From positions 1 to 64,000 of the forward strand of contig NZ_KB893196.1 of NCBI RefSeq assembly GCF_000374025.1: a stretch of 64,000 nucleotides of DNA, in the 5' to 3' direction. Origin of the DNA: Spirosoma panaciterrae DSM 21099 (lineage in GTDB: Bacteria > Bacteroidota > Bacteroidia > Cytophagales > Spirosomataceae). The notes beneath the pieces are model-generated. The model was not told the DNA's origin and ran no database searches. It saw only the letters and a program-made list of their open reading frames with translations. The position numbers were made by a program, and so were the translations under genes. The number at the start of each line of letters is the position of its first letter. Within the stretch, counting starts at the first letter, position 1. Below are positions 44,827 to 52,842 of this stretch, piece by piece.

Positions 44827-47181
44827 TTAGAAGTAAAAATTATAGGCGATAGATGGAATCATCGTGCCAAATACCGACAGTCGGTACGATTCGGTACGCT
44901 GGTTGTAGCGGGTGAAATAGATCGAATAGGGGTTTTTGTGCGCGTAGACATTGTAAATTCCCAGGGTCCAGACCCCATACCGCTTTTGAGCTTTATTGAA
45001 CCGTGTGTCTTTCGAAAACGCTACATCGAGCCGATGATAATCAGGAATACGGTCGGCATTACGACGGGAATAGTCCTGAACGGGCTCACCATTAAACGTA
45101 AATTGCCCGTCGGGATAGGTGGCTGGTACACCCGTATAATACACGAAATTGGTTGAGAATGTCCAGTTGTGCGACAGGGCCAGACGCGCCTGTACGTTCA
45201 GCGTATGGGGGCGGTCAATGTAAGACGGGTAATAGTTACCGCCGTTGATGCGCAATTCATCGAAAGGGGTTTGAACCGCAATCAGTGAGCGAGCGTAGGT
45301 ATAATTGATCTGCCCCGTCAACTGGCCCTTATTTTTACTGACGCCCACCTCAACACCATACGCTTTACCAGCGGCTGGCACCAAGGCCGTTTCGAGAGTT
45401 GGGTTCAGTATCAGATCGGCTCCATAGCGGTATTCTATTTGGTTTTGCAGCCGTTTGTAATAGCCCTCCAGGCTCAGTTCGTACGTATTCTCATTCAAAT
45501 TCTGAAACAGCCCCAGCGATACCTGATCGGCAATTTGAGGAGGGATGTACCGATCGCTCATTTTCCAGAAATCGAGCGGTGTAATGGCCGTTGTATTTGA
45601 AATCAGGTTTATATACTGGCGGGTTCGCCCGGCACTGGCTTTGATGGCCGTATTTTTCGCCATCTGCACCCGTAATGCCAGCCGGGGTTCAAAGCCACCA
45701 TAGGCCTGTATAACCTGACCATTGCCATAGCGGGTCGAGTCCTGAATGGTTTCTTCCGAACGGGGCAGGTTATCCACATATGTATAAACCGTTTGTGCCC
45801 CCAGATAAGCAAATGCCGAATACCGTACTCCGGCCTGTAAGGTAATTCTGGGCGTTAGTTCCCATTCGGTATTCACATACGCTCCTACCTCCCGCCCGCG
45901 CTCTGGCGCAACCCGACGGGGATTGATACTGGAATTCTCTCCTGTGGGTTCTGCATCGCCCGTACTAACGTCGTACCGAATCCCATTCAGGCCAAACTGA
46001 ATCTTGTGTTTTTGCTGAAGGGTATAAAACAGATCGGCTTTAGCCTCCCGTTGCTCAATGTAAGACGTGAATCGAAACGTCAGGCTGGGGGCAACACCAT
46101 CCACATTCAGGTGGTAACCGCTGTATAGTGCTGTCAGGTTGAACTGAAGGTTGGGTCGGATCAGATAACTCCAGCGGCCCGTTAGCACATCCGACGTCCA
46201 GCCATACAGCGTATCGCCCGGAAATCGGAATTTGTCCTGACTCCGATAGGCCGATAGGGCAATCGTATTTCGGTCGTCGGGCGTATACGTCAGCTTGAGG
46301 CTACCATCATAAAAAAATGCGCGGCTATTTTTAACACTTTCGGTCGGAAATAAGCCTAACAGATAATTCGGAAAAGCAACGCGCCCACCAGCCAGCAAGG
46401 TGAGCTTTTTGGAGAGAGGTCCATCCACAACGACCCGCGCACTAACCGGGCTAAGCCCGCCCGACAACCGCCAGCCATCCTTGTTCCCGTTCCGGCTGCT
46501 CATGAGTAATAATGACGATACACGCCCACCGTACTGAGCCGAAAAAGCGCCTTTATTTAAACTAACATCCTGAACCAGATCGGGGTTGACATTCGTATAG
46601 AATCCCAGCAAATGAGAGGTATTGAACAGCGGAGCCCCATCAAAAAGAACCAGATTCTGGTCCGATCGGCCACCGCGTACATTAAACCCACCAGCGCCTT
46701 CGCCCGCCGTGGTAACACCCGCCTGTAGTGTCAGGGCTTTCAGAATATCGGGTTCACCCAACACAACCGGCATCCGCTTCAGCTCGGGCATACTGAGCTG
46801 AATCTGACCCATCTGTACAGCCTTGATGTTTTTATCCTCGCGTAGAGCCCGCACGTCAACTTCTTCCAGATCTGTAGAGCGTGGCTGCAGGAAATATTCG
46901 ACGCGTTTGTTATAATCAAGTACCACGGTTTCCCGGCCCCGAAAATAGCCCACCGCCGACACATATAGGGTCAGTATGCCCGGCACATGGTTAATCGAAA
47001 TCACCCCAGCACTGTCGGCTCTGGCCCCTGCCTTCGTTTCGGCAATAAACAAACTAGCTCCGGGAATTGGCTTTTTTGTAGCTCCATCGCGCACGACCAC
47101 TGAGAGCCGAAGCTTTTGCTGTGCGAATGTTGACGACCCAAAAAGACTGAAAAGAAAAAGAACGTAGAGCCGAAGCCTCAT
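44827..47181 (-). CDS. TonB-dependent receptor paired with DUF4249 protein
   Basis: The 784-residue protein has a signal peptide (1-20, ending TFAQ) and a carboxypeptidase-regulatory domain (LSVVVRDGATKKPIPGASLFIA). The plug domain has MPVVLGEPDILKALTLQAGV, GGFNVRGGRSDQNLVLFDGAPLFN and FSAQYGGRVSSLL. The remainder is a beta-barrel ending SIAYNFYF, with a terminal Phe. Its size is small for a SusC-type protein. No SusD-like gene is near; the DUF4249 gene follows directly. It probably imports a ligand across the outer membrane using TonB energy. The substrate cannot be inferred. Confidence 0.9.
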   Translation of the reverse strand: MRLRLYVLFLFSLFGSSTFAQQKLRLSVVVRDGATKKPIPGASLFIAETKAGARADSAGVISINHVPGILTLYVSAVGYFRGRETVVLDYNKRVEYFLQPRSTDLEEVDVRALREDKNIKAVQMGQIQLSMPELKRMPVVLGEPDILKALTLQAGVTTAGEGAGGFNVRGGRSDQNLVLFDGAPLFNTSHLLGFYTNVNPDLVQDVSLNKGAFSAQYGGRVSSLLLMSSRNGNKDGWRLSGGLSPVSARVVVDGPLSKKLTLLAGGRVAFPNYLLGLFPTESVKNSRAFFYDGSLKLTYTPDDRNTIALSAYRSQDKFRFPGDTLYGWTSDVLTGRWSYLIRPNLQFNLTALYSGYHLNVDGVAPSLTFRFTSYIEQREAKADLFYTLQQKHKIQFGLNGIRYDVSTGDAEPTGENSSINPRRVAPERGREVGAYVNTEWELTPRITLQAGVRYSAFAYLGAQTVYTYVDNLPRSEETIQDSTRYGNGQVIQAYGGFEPRLALRVQMAKNTAIKASAGRTRQYINLISNTTAITPLDFWKMSDRYIPPQIADQVSLGLFQNLNENTYELSLEGYYKRLQNQIEYRYGADLILNPTLETALVPAAGKAYGVEVGVSKNKGQLTGQINYTYARSLIAVQTPFDELRINGGNYYPSYIDRPHTLNVQARLALSHNWTFSTNFVYYTGVPATYPDGQFTFNGEPVQDYSRRNADRIPDYHRLDVAFSKDTRFNKAQKRYGVWTLGIYNVYAHKNPYSIYFTRYNQRTESYRLSVFGTMIPSIAYNFYF

Positions 47182-47261
47182 AGCGTGCGGTATAGGAATA
47201 ATCTATAAATAAAGGACTAAGTTACAAAACCGTTTTGAACGAAATGGATTAAAAATACGAA

Positions 47262-47305
47262 CTCCCCGAAAGATACCCTTGCCGGAGCGGGTATCTTTCG
47301 GGGAG
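47262..47305. terminator. 17-bp perfect hairpin upstream of the receptor gene
   Basis: The arms 47262-47278 and 47289-47305 (CTCCCCGAAAGATACCC and its inverse) are perfect with a 10-base loop. It lies just after the small secreted protein gene at 47334 (minus strand) and ends that transcript. Confidence 0.75.
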
Positions 47306-47333
47306 CACAAGAAGGGCTATCGGGTAAAATTAC

Positions 47334-47678
47334 TTAAGGTTCAAAATGCAGTCGAACCGTATATACTTCGTCAGGAACACGGCCGTATCCCACCAGTTTC
47401 TTACTGGTTAGCTGGCGAATCAACGAATGATTCAACTCATCGTTTTGGCTAAAAACTTTTAGTTGACATACCTCACTGGCTTCGTTGATTCGAAATTGAA
47501 TCACCACAACGCTTGCCAGCCTGGTCGACTTTAATATACTCGGATAAGAAATGTACCGGGCAATCTGTTGCTCCATCGTCACCTGGGGTGCTGTCGGTTT
47601 GTGCGGAGCAAAAGGCCGTGCGTAAGCTTGTGTTGCCAGGAAGCCTACCAGCATAAGTAGATAAAGGTATTTTTTCAT
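47334..47678 (-). CDS. Small secreted protein, TonB-C-like
   Basis: The 114-residue protein has a signal peptide (MKKYLYLLMLVGFLATQAYA). The mature part includes MEQQIARYISYPSILKSTRLASVVVIQFRINEASEVCQLKVFSQNDELNHSLIRQL. This resembles the beta-alpha-beta shape of TonB C-terminal domains as found in small secreted Bacteroidota proteins. It has no membrane anchor other than the signal peptide, so it is not itself an energy-transducing TonB. It lies upstream of the receptor pair but has its own terminator. Confidence 0.6.
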   Translation of the reverse strand: MKKYLYLLMLVGFLATQAYARPFAPHKPTAPQVTMEQQIARYISYPSILKSTRLASVVVIQFRINEASEVCQLKVFSQNDELNHSLIRQLTSKKLVGYGRVPDEVYTVRLHFEP

Positions 47679-48024
47679 GACTTCAACAGATTAAGTGAAA
47701 CAAGGGTCCAACTCATCCATAAACTGCCTGAACGTACCTAAGGCAAATGGTAGGTTAATAATACACAAATATTACGTCAATGTTATCAAATCAGCTTCAT
47801 CTGCACTTCCAGACGAACACCAAAAAAACCTATTATTTGTCTAAATTTTTATAATATTTGGCTCAAACCGTCTTTATTGTGCGTATAGTCAATCAACCAC
47901 ATATAAATCACCTATACACCAAAATAAAATTCTGACGGCTAATGTTAAGAAATTGTTAAGAAGCCATCTTTTTAATGCCTTTGCTGATGGCAAACCGGCC
48001 ATCAAACTAAGTACAGAAGCAGAA

Positions 48025-48061
48025 ATGCCAAAGGCCCGGGAATTGTCCGGGCCTTTGGCAT
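48025..48061. terminator. 15-bp perfect hairpin after the GNAT gene
   Basis: ATGCCAAAGGCCCGG (48025-48039) pairs with its exact inverse at 48047-48061 with a 7-base loop. It lies 26 bases after the GNAT stop (minus strand). The remaining 47679-48024 gap is AT-rich, carries a doubled TGTTAAGAA word at about 47942-47962, and shows no gene. Confidence 0.8.
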
Positions 48062-48086
48062 ATATTGTACAAAAGAAGGAACGTAT

Positions 48087-48797
48087 TCAGGCAACCTCCA
48101 TTTCGCGTTCGGGTCTGCGCGACCGCGACCGTTCGGACGGATTCAAACGCAACAGAATACGATTCTTGATGCGCATCCAGCGCTCATACAGTTTCGACTC
48201 TTTCAGAAAGTTCCACTTTTCATCCTTCTCCTCTTTCTTGTGCTCTTCGGGGTCGTAAAGCATACCCGTACAGAGGCAGTGTTTCCGGTTCGTACGCGTC
48301 AGGATGTCGAAGTTCGCACAGGTCTGGCAACCTTTCCAGAAGGCGTCATCAGCTGGCAACTCATTCAGCGTTACGGGTTGATAGCCCAGGTCCGAGTTAA
48401 TTTTCATAACGGCCAGACTGGTCGTAATCCCGATAATCTTGGCCGTCGGAAACATGGTCCGGGAGAGTTCAAACGCCTTGGCTTTGATTCGGGTAGCGAT
48501 CCCGCTCTTGCGGTAATCGGGATGCACGATCAGGCCCGAATTGGCCACAAACTTACCGTGGTCCCAGGTTTCGATATAGCAAAACCCAACCCATTCGCCC
48601 GAGAGGGTCGTGGCAATAATTGCCTTCCCTTCGAGCATTTTTTCCATGACATAAATCGGTGAACGCTTGGCGATACCGGTTCCCCGGGCCTTCGCACTCT
48701 CTTCCATCTCACGGCAGATGGTTTCGGCCAGCCGAAGATGATCTTCACTGGCGACCTGAACAATATATTGATCGTTGACTATTTCGGGCTTAATCAT
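48087..48797 (-). CDS. GNAT-family N-acetyltransferase with Cys-rich insert
   Basis: The 236-residue protein contains a GNAT core: AIIATTLSGEWVGFCYIETW, GLIVHPDYRKSGIATRIKAKAFEL (acetyl-CoA loop RKSGIA) and ITTSLAVMKINSDLGYQPV. A short segment with CQTCANF and, 16 residues on, HCLC could form a metal site. The last 60 residues are strongly basic and acidic (EEHKKEEKDEKW, RSRSRRPER). Related proteins in Bacteroidota are often placed beside arginine-biosynthesis genes, but none is seen here. The substrate is unknown. Confidence 0.8.
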   Translation of the reverse strand: MIKPEIVNDQYIVQVASEDHLRLAETICREMEESAKARGTGIAKRSPIYVMEKMLEGKAIIATTLSGEWVGFCYIETWDHGKFVANSGLIVHPDYRKSGIATRIKAKAFELSRTMFPTAKIIGITTSLAVMKINSDLGYQPVTLNELPADDAFWKGCQTCANFDILTRTNRKHCLCTGMLYDPEEHKKEEKDEKWNFLKESKLYERWMRIKNRILLRLNPSERSRSRRPEREMEVA

Positions 48798-48881
48798 TGT
48801 CGTTTAATGGCGGTTGTAAAGCCGCGTATACGGAGACAGCGCAATCCGGAGCTGGTTTGTTGTGAAAATTAAAACGAGAAA

Positions 48882-48977
48882 ATGGGCGAAAACGTCTACC
48901 GCATAGGCAAACAAATTGATATAGTCCTTTCGGACCTAAACCGAAATGGCGTAGTATGGAAGAAAGTCGGTAAATAA
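48882..48977 (+). CDS. Possible 31-residue small ORF
   Basis: An ATG at 48882 opens a frame of 31 codons ending TAA at 48975-48977. The peptide MGENVYRIGKQIDIVLSDLN and onward has ordinary composition for a coding segment. No ribosome binding site is visible. It lies in the 460-base gap between the divergent GNAT and channel genes. It is either a small gene or chance; no family is recognised. Confidence 0.25.
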   Translation: MGENVYRIGKQIDIVLSDLNRNGVVWKKVGK

Positions 48978-49035
48978 ACGAGCTTTGCCATTGGTTTGTG
49001 CAGAAAAAAGCGGACAATGTTAGAGAGATTATCCG

Positions 49036-49071
49036 TATCCTGCAATAAAATAACGGTTTTTTTGCAGGATA
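49036..49071. terminator. 10-bp inverted repeat in the GNAT/channel gap
   Basis: TATCCTGCAA (49036-49045) pairs with TTGCAGGATA (49062-49071) with a 16-base loop containing a T-run. It could end the transcript of the small ORF at 48882 or shape the channel leader. Confidence 0.4.
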
Positions 49072-49160
49072 GTTCGTTAATGGTCAAAACATATTTATTG
49101 AATGTTAAATGCAATAATATAGACGGCTCACTATCAGCAGGTCACAAATACTCACTACAC

Positions 49161-49168
49161 TATTTTTG
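49161..49168 (+). promoter_or_regulatory. Possible -7 promoter element for the channel gene
   Basis: TATTTTTG matches TAnnTTTG and lies 90 bases before the channel start. No spaced -33 element is seen. Confidence 0.4.
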
Positions 49169-49257
49169 CCAAACGTATATAGCTGGCGGCTTTCTGGGCC
49201 TTCGCATGGTAAGTTCAGTTTTTGGTGAGTAGCTTGCATTCCCTTCCGTTTCCTGTC

Positions 49258-50058
49258 ATGCTACACATTCGTAGGTCACTCTACCGTATCCTTGAAACTT
49301 CGGCTGGAAAGCGCCGTGGTGTTAGTCTGGTCTTCAACCTGGTGCTGATCGGCATCATCACCCTGAATGCCATCGCTATCGTTTTACACACAGTACCAGA
49401 CTATAATCAGCGCTTTGCCCGCTTATTTTACGATTTTGAGGTATTTTCCGTCAGCTTTTTCACGTTTGAATATCTCCTTCGTCTGTGGGTATGCGTCGAA
49501 AATGAGAAATACCACCATCCGTTCTGGGGCCGACTACGCTATATGTTTTCGACTTCAGCCATTATCGATTTTCTAGCCATTTTCCCGTTCTACTTTTCGC
49601 TGTTTGCCACCGACCTGGCCATCGTTCGGATTCTGCGTCTGTTCCGCATATTCCGGTTGTTCCGAATTTCACGCTACTCACATGCCTTCCGGCTCATTCA
49701 AAGTGTCGTTTCCGACAAAAAGGAGGAATTGGTTCTAAGTACGATCCTGGTCGTTTTTATGCTCATTATTGTTTCCAGCATTATGTACTATGTAGAGCAC
49801 AACGCGCAACCCGACAAGTTTTCGAGTATTCCGGCAACCATGTGGTGGGGAGTTACGGCCATGACAACCGTAGGGTACGGCGACATTCACCCAATTACAC
49901 CATTGGGGAAGTTTTTAGGTGGCATTGCGGCCATTGTCGGGATTGGTGTATTTGCTTTACCAACCGGTATTCTGGTGTCGGGTTTCAACGAACACATCCG
50001 CCATCATAAAGGAGGCCATAGTCGTCAGCGATGCCCCCATTGCGGTAAGGAGATTTAA
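49258..50058 (+). CDS. Voltage-gated potassium channel (six-TM) with C-terminal CxxC tail
   Basis: The 266-residue protein has six transmembrane segments. S4 is exemplary: Arg124, 127, 130, 133, 136 and 139 recur every third residue (RILRLFRIFRLFRISR). The pore loop has the potassium filter TTVGYGD at 203-209. S6 includes GIGVFALPTGILVSGF. It should form a tetrameric voltage-sensing potassium channel in the inner membrane. The C-terminus SRQRCPHCGKEI ends with one CxxC pair, which could form an inter-subunit metal site in the tetramer. The start at 49258 is preferred; the frame is open 12 codons earlier. Confidence 0.92.
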   Translation: MLHIRRSLYRILETSAGKRRGVSLVFNLVLIGIITLNAIAIVLHTVPDYNQRFARLFYDFEVFSVSFFTFEYLLRLWVCVENEKYHHPFWGRLRYMFSTSAIIDFLAIFPFYFSLFATDLAIVRILRLFRIFRLFRISRYSHAFRLIQSVVSDKKEELVLSTILVVFMLIIVSSIMYYVEHNAQPDKFSSIPATMWWGVTAMTTVGYGDIHPITPLGKFLGGIAAIVGIGVFALPTGILVSGFNEHIRHHKGGHSRQRCPHCGKEI

Positions 50059-50095
50059 GCGCGGGGCGGAAATTGGGACAACGAACAAGCAACCA

Positions 50096-50710
50096 TCAAT
50101 TCTGAATCCGGGGCAATGTCCAGTCCTGCCGGATAGCAACCAGCCTGAATAAAGTAATCAAGCCGGCCGATACAATGACGTTCAGCGTTGGATCGACGCC
50201 CATACGTGCGTTGATGTGGTAAAGGATCGCGCCCGATAGGCAAGGCGTAACATACAGTTGTCGGTCTAAAATAAGCGGTAGCTCATTCACGAACGTATCC
50301 CGGATGACCCCACCAAACAGCGCTGTAATAATGCCCAGCAGTATGGCAGCCCAATCGTTGACGCCAGCCAGCAAGGCTTTTTGCATACCCAGAATCGTAA
50401 ACAGCCCCAAACCAATAGTATCGAACAGGAGTAAAGGGCGTCGGAAAGCCCCACGCCATAAGCGACGTCCTACTACAGCCATAATGACACTGATAAAAAT
50501 AACAATCAGATAAGTCGGGTCTCGTATCCAGGCAATCGGATGGGCCCCCATAATAACATCCCGGGTTGTTCCTCCACCAACCGCCGTCAGAAAGCCCACA
50601 AAAAACAAGGCCACTACATCATGGTACATTTTCTTACTCAGGGCCGAAAGTGCCCCGGAAATGGCAAAGACACTTGTACCAACCAGATCGATGATATACC
50701 AGATAGTCAT
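50096..50710 (-). CDS. TRIC/YicG-type trimeric intracellular cation channel family protein
   Basis: The 204-residue membrane protein has two repeats of the family domain. The first is IDLVGTSVFAISGALSAL with TAVGGGTTRDVIMG, and the second is FDTIGLGLFTILGMQKAL with ALFGGVIRDTFVNELPLIL. The GGG/GG-x-x-RD motifs are characteristic. It has about seven helices and is likely a cation channel in the inner membrane. The start MTIWYIIDL at 50710 is preferred to an upstream start 16 codons away. It converges with the potassium channel gene and is divergent from dnaX. Confidence 0.9.
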   Translation of the reverse strand: MTIWYIIDLVGTSVFAISGALSALSKKMYHDVVALFFVGFLTAVGGGTTRDVIMGAHPIAWIRDPTYLIVIFISVIMAVVGRRLWRGAFRRPLLLFDTIGLGLFTILGMQKALLAGVNDWAAILLGIITALFGGVIRDTFVNELPLILDRQLYVTPCLSGAILYHINARMGVDPTLNVIVSAGLITLFRLVAIRQDWTLPRIQN

Positions 50711-50871
50711 AGCGAATAAGGAATCGTCCAGAAATAGCGCCGGGCGATCAATCCGCAAACTTACACTGGATCAAGTGGTATTGAAATTCTTTGCCGTTAG
50801 GCTCAGGTTCGCCTGCCCGTACTTCGCCAAATACCTTTTGCCTTTCCGACCCCAACCTGCTAACTTGCAGT

Positions 50872-52788
50872 ATGGAAAATTTCGTGGTCTCGGCCCGCAA
50901 GTACCGTCCGGCTACCTTCGACACCGTGGTAGGTCAGGAGCATATTACAACTACCCTCAAGAACGCTATCAAGACCAATCACTTAGCGTCGGCGTTTTTA
51001 TTTTGTGGGCCACGTGGCGTTGGCAAAACGACCTGTGCCCGGATTCTGGCCAAAACCATTAACTGCCAAAACCTGACGCCCGAAGGGGAAGCCTGCGATA
51101 CCTGCGAATCGTGCGTGAGTTTTACTCAAAATGCTTCGTTTAATATTCATGAACTGGATGCGGCCTCTAACAACTCGGTCGAAGATATACGGAATCTGAT
51201 CGATCAGGTTCGTTACCCACCTCAATCGGGCAAATACAAGATCTACATCATCGATGAGGTCCATATGCTTTCGTCGGCGGCTTTCAATGCCTTTCTGAAA
51301 ACCCTGGAAGAACCCCCATCCTACGCGATTTTCATTCTGGCAACAACCGAAAAGCACAAAATTCTGCCGACGATTCTGTCGCGCTGCCAGATTTTCGACT
51401 TCAACCGAATTCAGCCGGGGCATATTTCGGACCACCTGGCTAAAATTGCCTCAAAAGAAGACATTACGGCCGAGCCCGAAGCCCTTGATCTGATTGCTCA
51501 AAAAGCCGATGGGGGCCTACGGGATGCGCTGTCGATGTTCGACCTGAACGTTACCTTCGCTGCCGACCGGGTCATTCGATACAAGGAAGTACTGGATAAC
51601 CTGCATATTCTTGATTACGATTATTATTTCAAACTAACCGACTCACTGCTGGCAGGTAATCTGCCTCAAAGTTTACTGACAGTCGACGAAATCCTCCGGA
51701 AAGGGTTCGACGGCCATCAGTTTGTGGTCGGGTTCTGCCGTCATTTCCGTGATTTGCTGGTTTGCAAAGACCCGGCAACGGTTCAGTTGCTCCAGGTAAC
51801 CGAAAACGTCCGGCGGCAATACCTCGATCAGTCGGCTAAGGCTCCTATGTCGTTTTTGCTTTCGGCTCTCAGCCTGGGCGGTCAATGCGACATGAACTAC
51901 AAGCAGGCCAAAGATCAGCGGTTACACATCGAACTGTGGCTGATGAAACTGGCCAATCTGCGGCATGTTCTGAACTGGGATTCAATGCCGGAATTGCCGC
52001 TTCATGGAACGCATAATGGCGATGCTACTTCGCTAGCCCAATCGGGCGCTGAAAAAAAAAACGGCGAACCGATCCCCAGCCCATCAGCAGTCAGTAGACC
52101 AGAGCCTCCAACGCCCACTGCCAGTCAGCCACTGACTACGCATCCCATTACGAGCGAACCCGTTAATGGCTACCAATCGAGCCCATCGACCAATGGCTCA
52201 TCGGCTGCCGTAAAAGCTCCGACTAACGGACATACCGCTCTGGCCAATGCCCCTGTAACGGTAGAGGCTCAGGCTCCGGTTGCTCCTAAACCTCAGTATG
52301 CCCCCCCGGCCCGACCCGCAAGTAGTCGTCTGCGAACGACCATTTCCTTGACGGCTGGTCCCGCATCCGCAGCAACGGATACAGAAGAAGTGACTACAGT
52401 AAAGGCCCCCACCCGGCCCGACAAATCGTTCACATTCGACGAATTAAGGGATCAGTGGTCTACCTTTGCCCGGCTGCGTCGCCAACAGAATGACATAACC
52501 TCCGAGCAGGTTGTCCTGAACCGCGACCTGGTATTGGATGGTACGACCATTCGGTTGACACTCGACAATACGCTTCAGGTAGATTTTCTGACGGAGTTAA
52601 AACCTGAACTGCTGGGTTATTTACGTAGGGAGCTTCAGAATAGCCAGATTCAGATTGAGCATCAGGTGGTTATTCAGGAAGTGAAGAAAATGATTTACAG
52701 CTCGCAGGATAAATACAACTACATGGCCGAAAAGAACCCTGCCCTGCACGAACTCCGCAAAGTCCTGAACCTGGAAGTAGATTATTGA
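50872..52788 (+). CDS. dnaX: DNA polymerase III subunit gamma/tau
   Basis: The 638-residue clamp-loader subunit has an AAA+ ATPase domain with Walker A GPRGVGKTT, a zinc site in CQNLTPEGEACDTCESC, a DEVH-type Walker B (IYIIDEVHML) and sensor SRC. Domain III ends near residue 385. A Pro/Ser/Thr-rich linker follows, then the tau-specific C-terminal domain (FDELRDQWSTFARLRRQQNDI to the end). An A10 run at 52052-52061 spans codons 394-397, exactly at the domain III/linker border. Slippage there would give a 408- or 420-residue gamma-like product. The start at 50872 is chosen at MENFVVSARKYRP, as usual for the family. Confidence 0.95.
   Translation: MENFVVSARKYRPATFDTVVGQEHITTTLKNAIKTNHLASAFLFCGPRGVGKTTCARILAKTINCQNLTPEGEACDTCESCVSFTQNASFNIHELDAASNNSVEDIRNLIDQVRYPPQSGKYKIYIIDEVHMLSSAAFNAFLKTLEEPPSYAIFILATTEKHKILPTILSRCQIFDFNRIQPGHISDHLAKIASKEDITAEPEALDLIAQKADGGLRDALSMFDLNVTFAADRVIRYKEVLDNLHILDYDYYFKLTDSLLAGNLPQSLLTVDEILRKGFDGHQFVVGFCRHFRDLLVCKDPATVQLLQVTENVRRQYLDQSAKAPMSFLLSALSLGGQCDMNYKQAKDQRLHIELWLMKLANLRHVLNWDSMPELPLHGTHNGDATSLAQSGAEKKNGEPIPSPSAVSRPEPPTPTASQPLTTHPITSEPVNGYQSSPSTNGSSAAVKAPTNGHTALANAPVTVEAQAPVAPKPQYAPPARPASSRLRTTISLTAGPASAATDTEEVTTVKAPTRPDKSFTFDELRDQWSTFARLRRQQNDITSEQVVLNRDLVLDGTTIRLTLDNTLQVDFLTELKPELLGYLRRELQNSQIQIEHQVVIQEVKKMIYSSQDKYNYMAEKNPALHELRKVLNLEVDY
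52052..52061 (+). other. A10 slippage run in dnaX
   Basis: Ten consecutive adenines follow a G at 52051. One extra A (or a -1 ribosomal shift) leads to TAG at 52095-52097, giving a 408-residue product. One A fewer leads to TGA at 52133-52135, giving 420 residues. In Thermus thermophilus dnaX a run of nine A's gives gamma by transcriptional slippage. Confidence 0.6.
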
Positions 52789-52842
52789 TGTATGATATAG
52801 GATGTACTAGTGATCTACATCATACATCCTATATCATACATC
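52787..52842. repeat. 20-bp perfect inverted repeat (family B, second copy) joining two stop codons
   Basis: The arms 52787-52806 and 52823-52842 are perfect complements over 20 bases with a 16-base loop. The dnaX stop (52786-52788) lies at the left edge and the TPR gene stop (52841-52843) at the right edge. It shares GTATGATATAGGATGTA with the element after eboF. It is a bidirectional terminator between convergent genes. Confidence 0.8.

Noticed and set aside
47953..48258. 101-codon plus-strand frame overlapping the GNAT gene end
   Set aside because: It runs through a terminator hairpin and lies antisense to the GNAT coding region, with no recognisable features.
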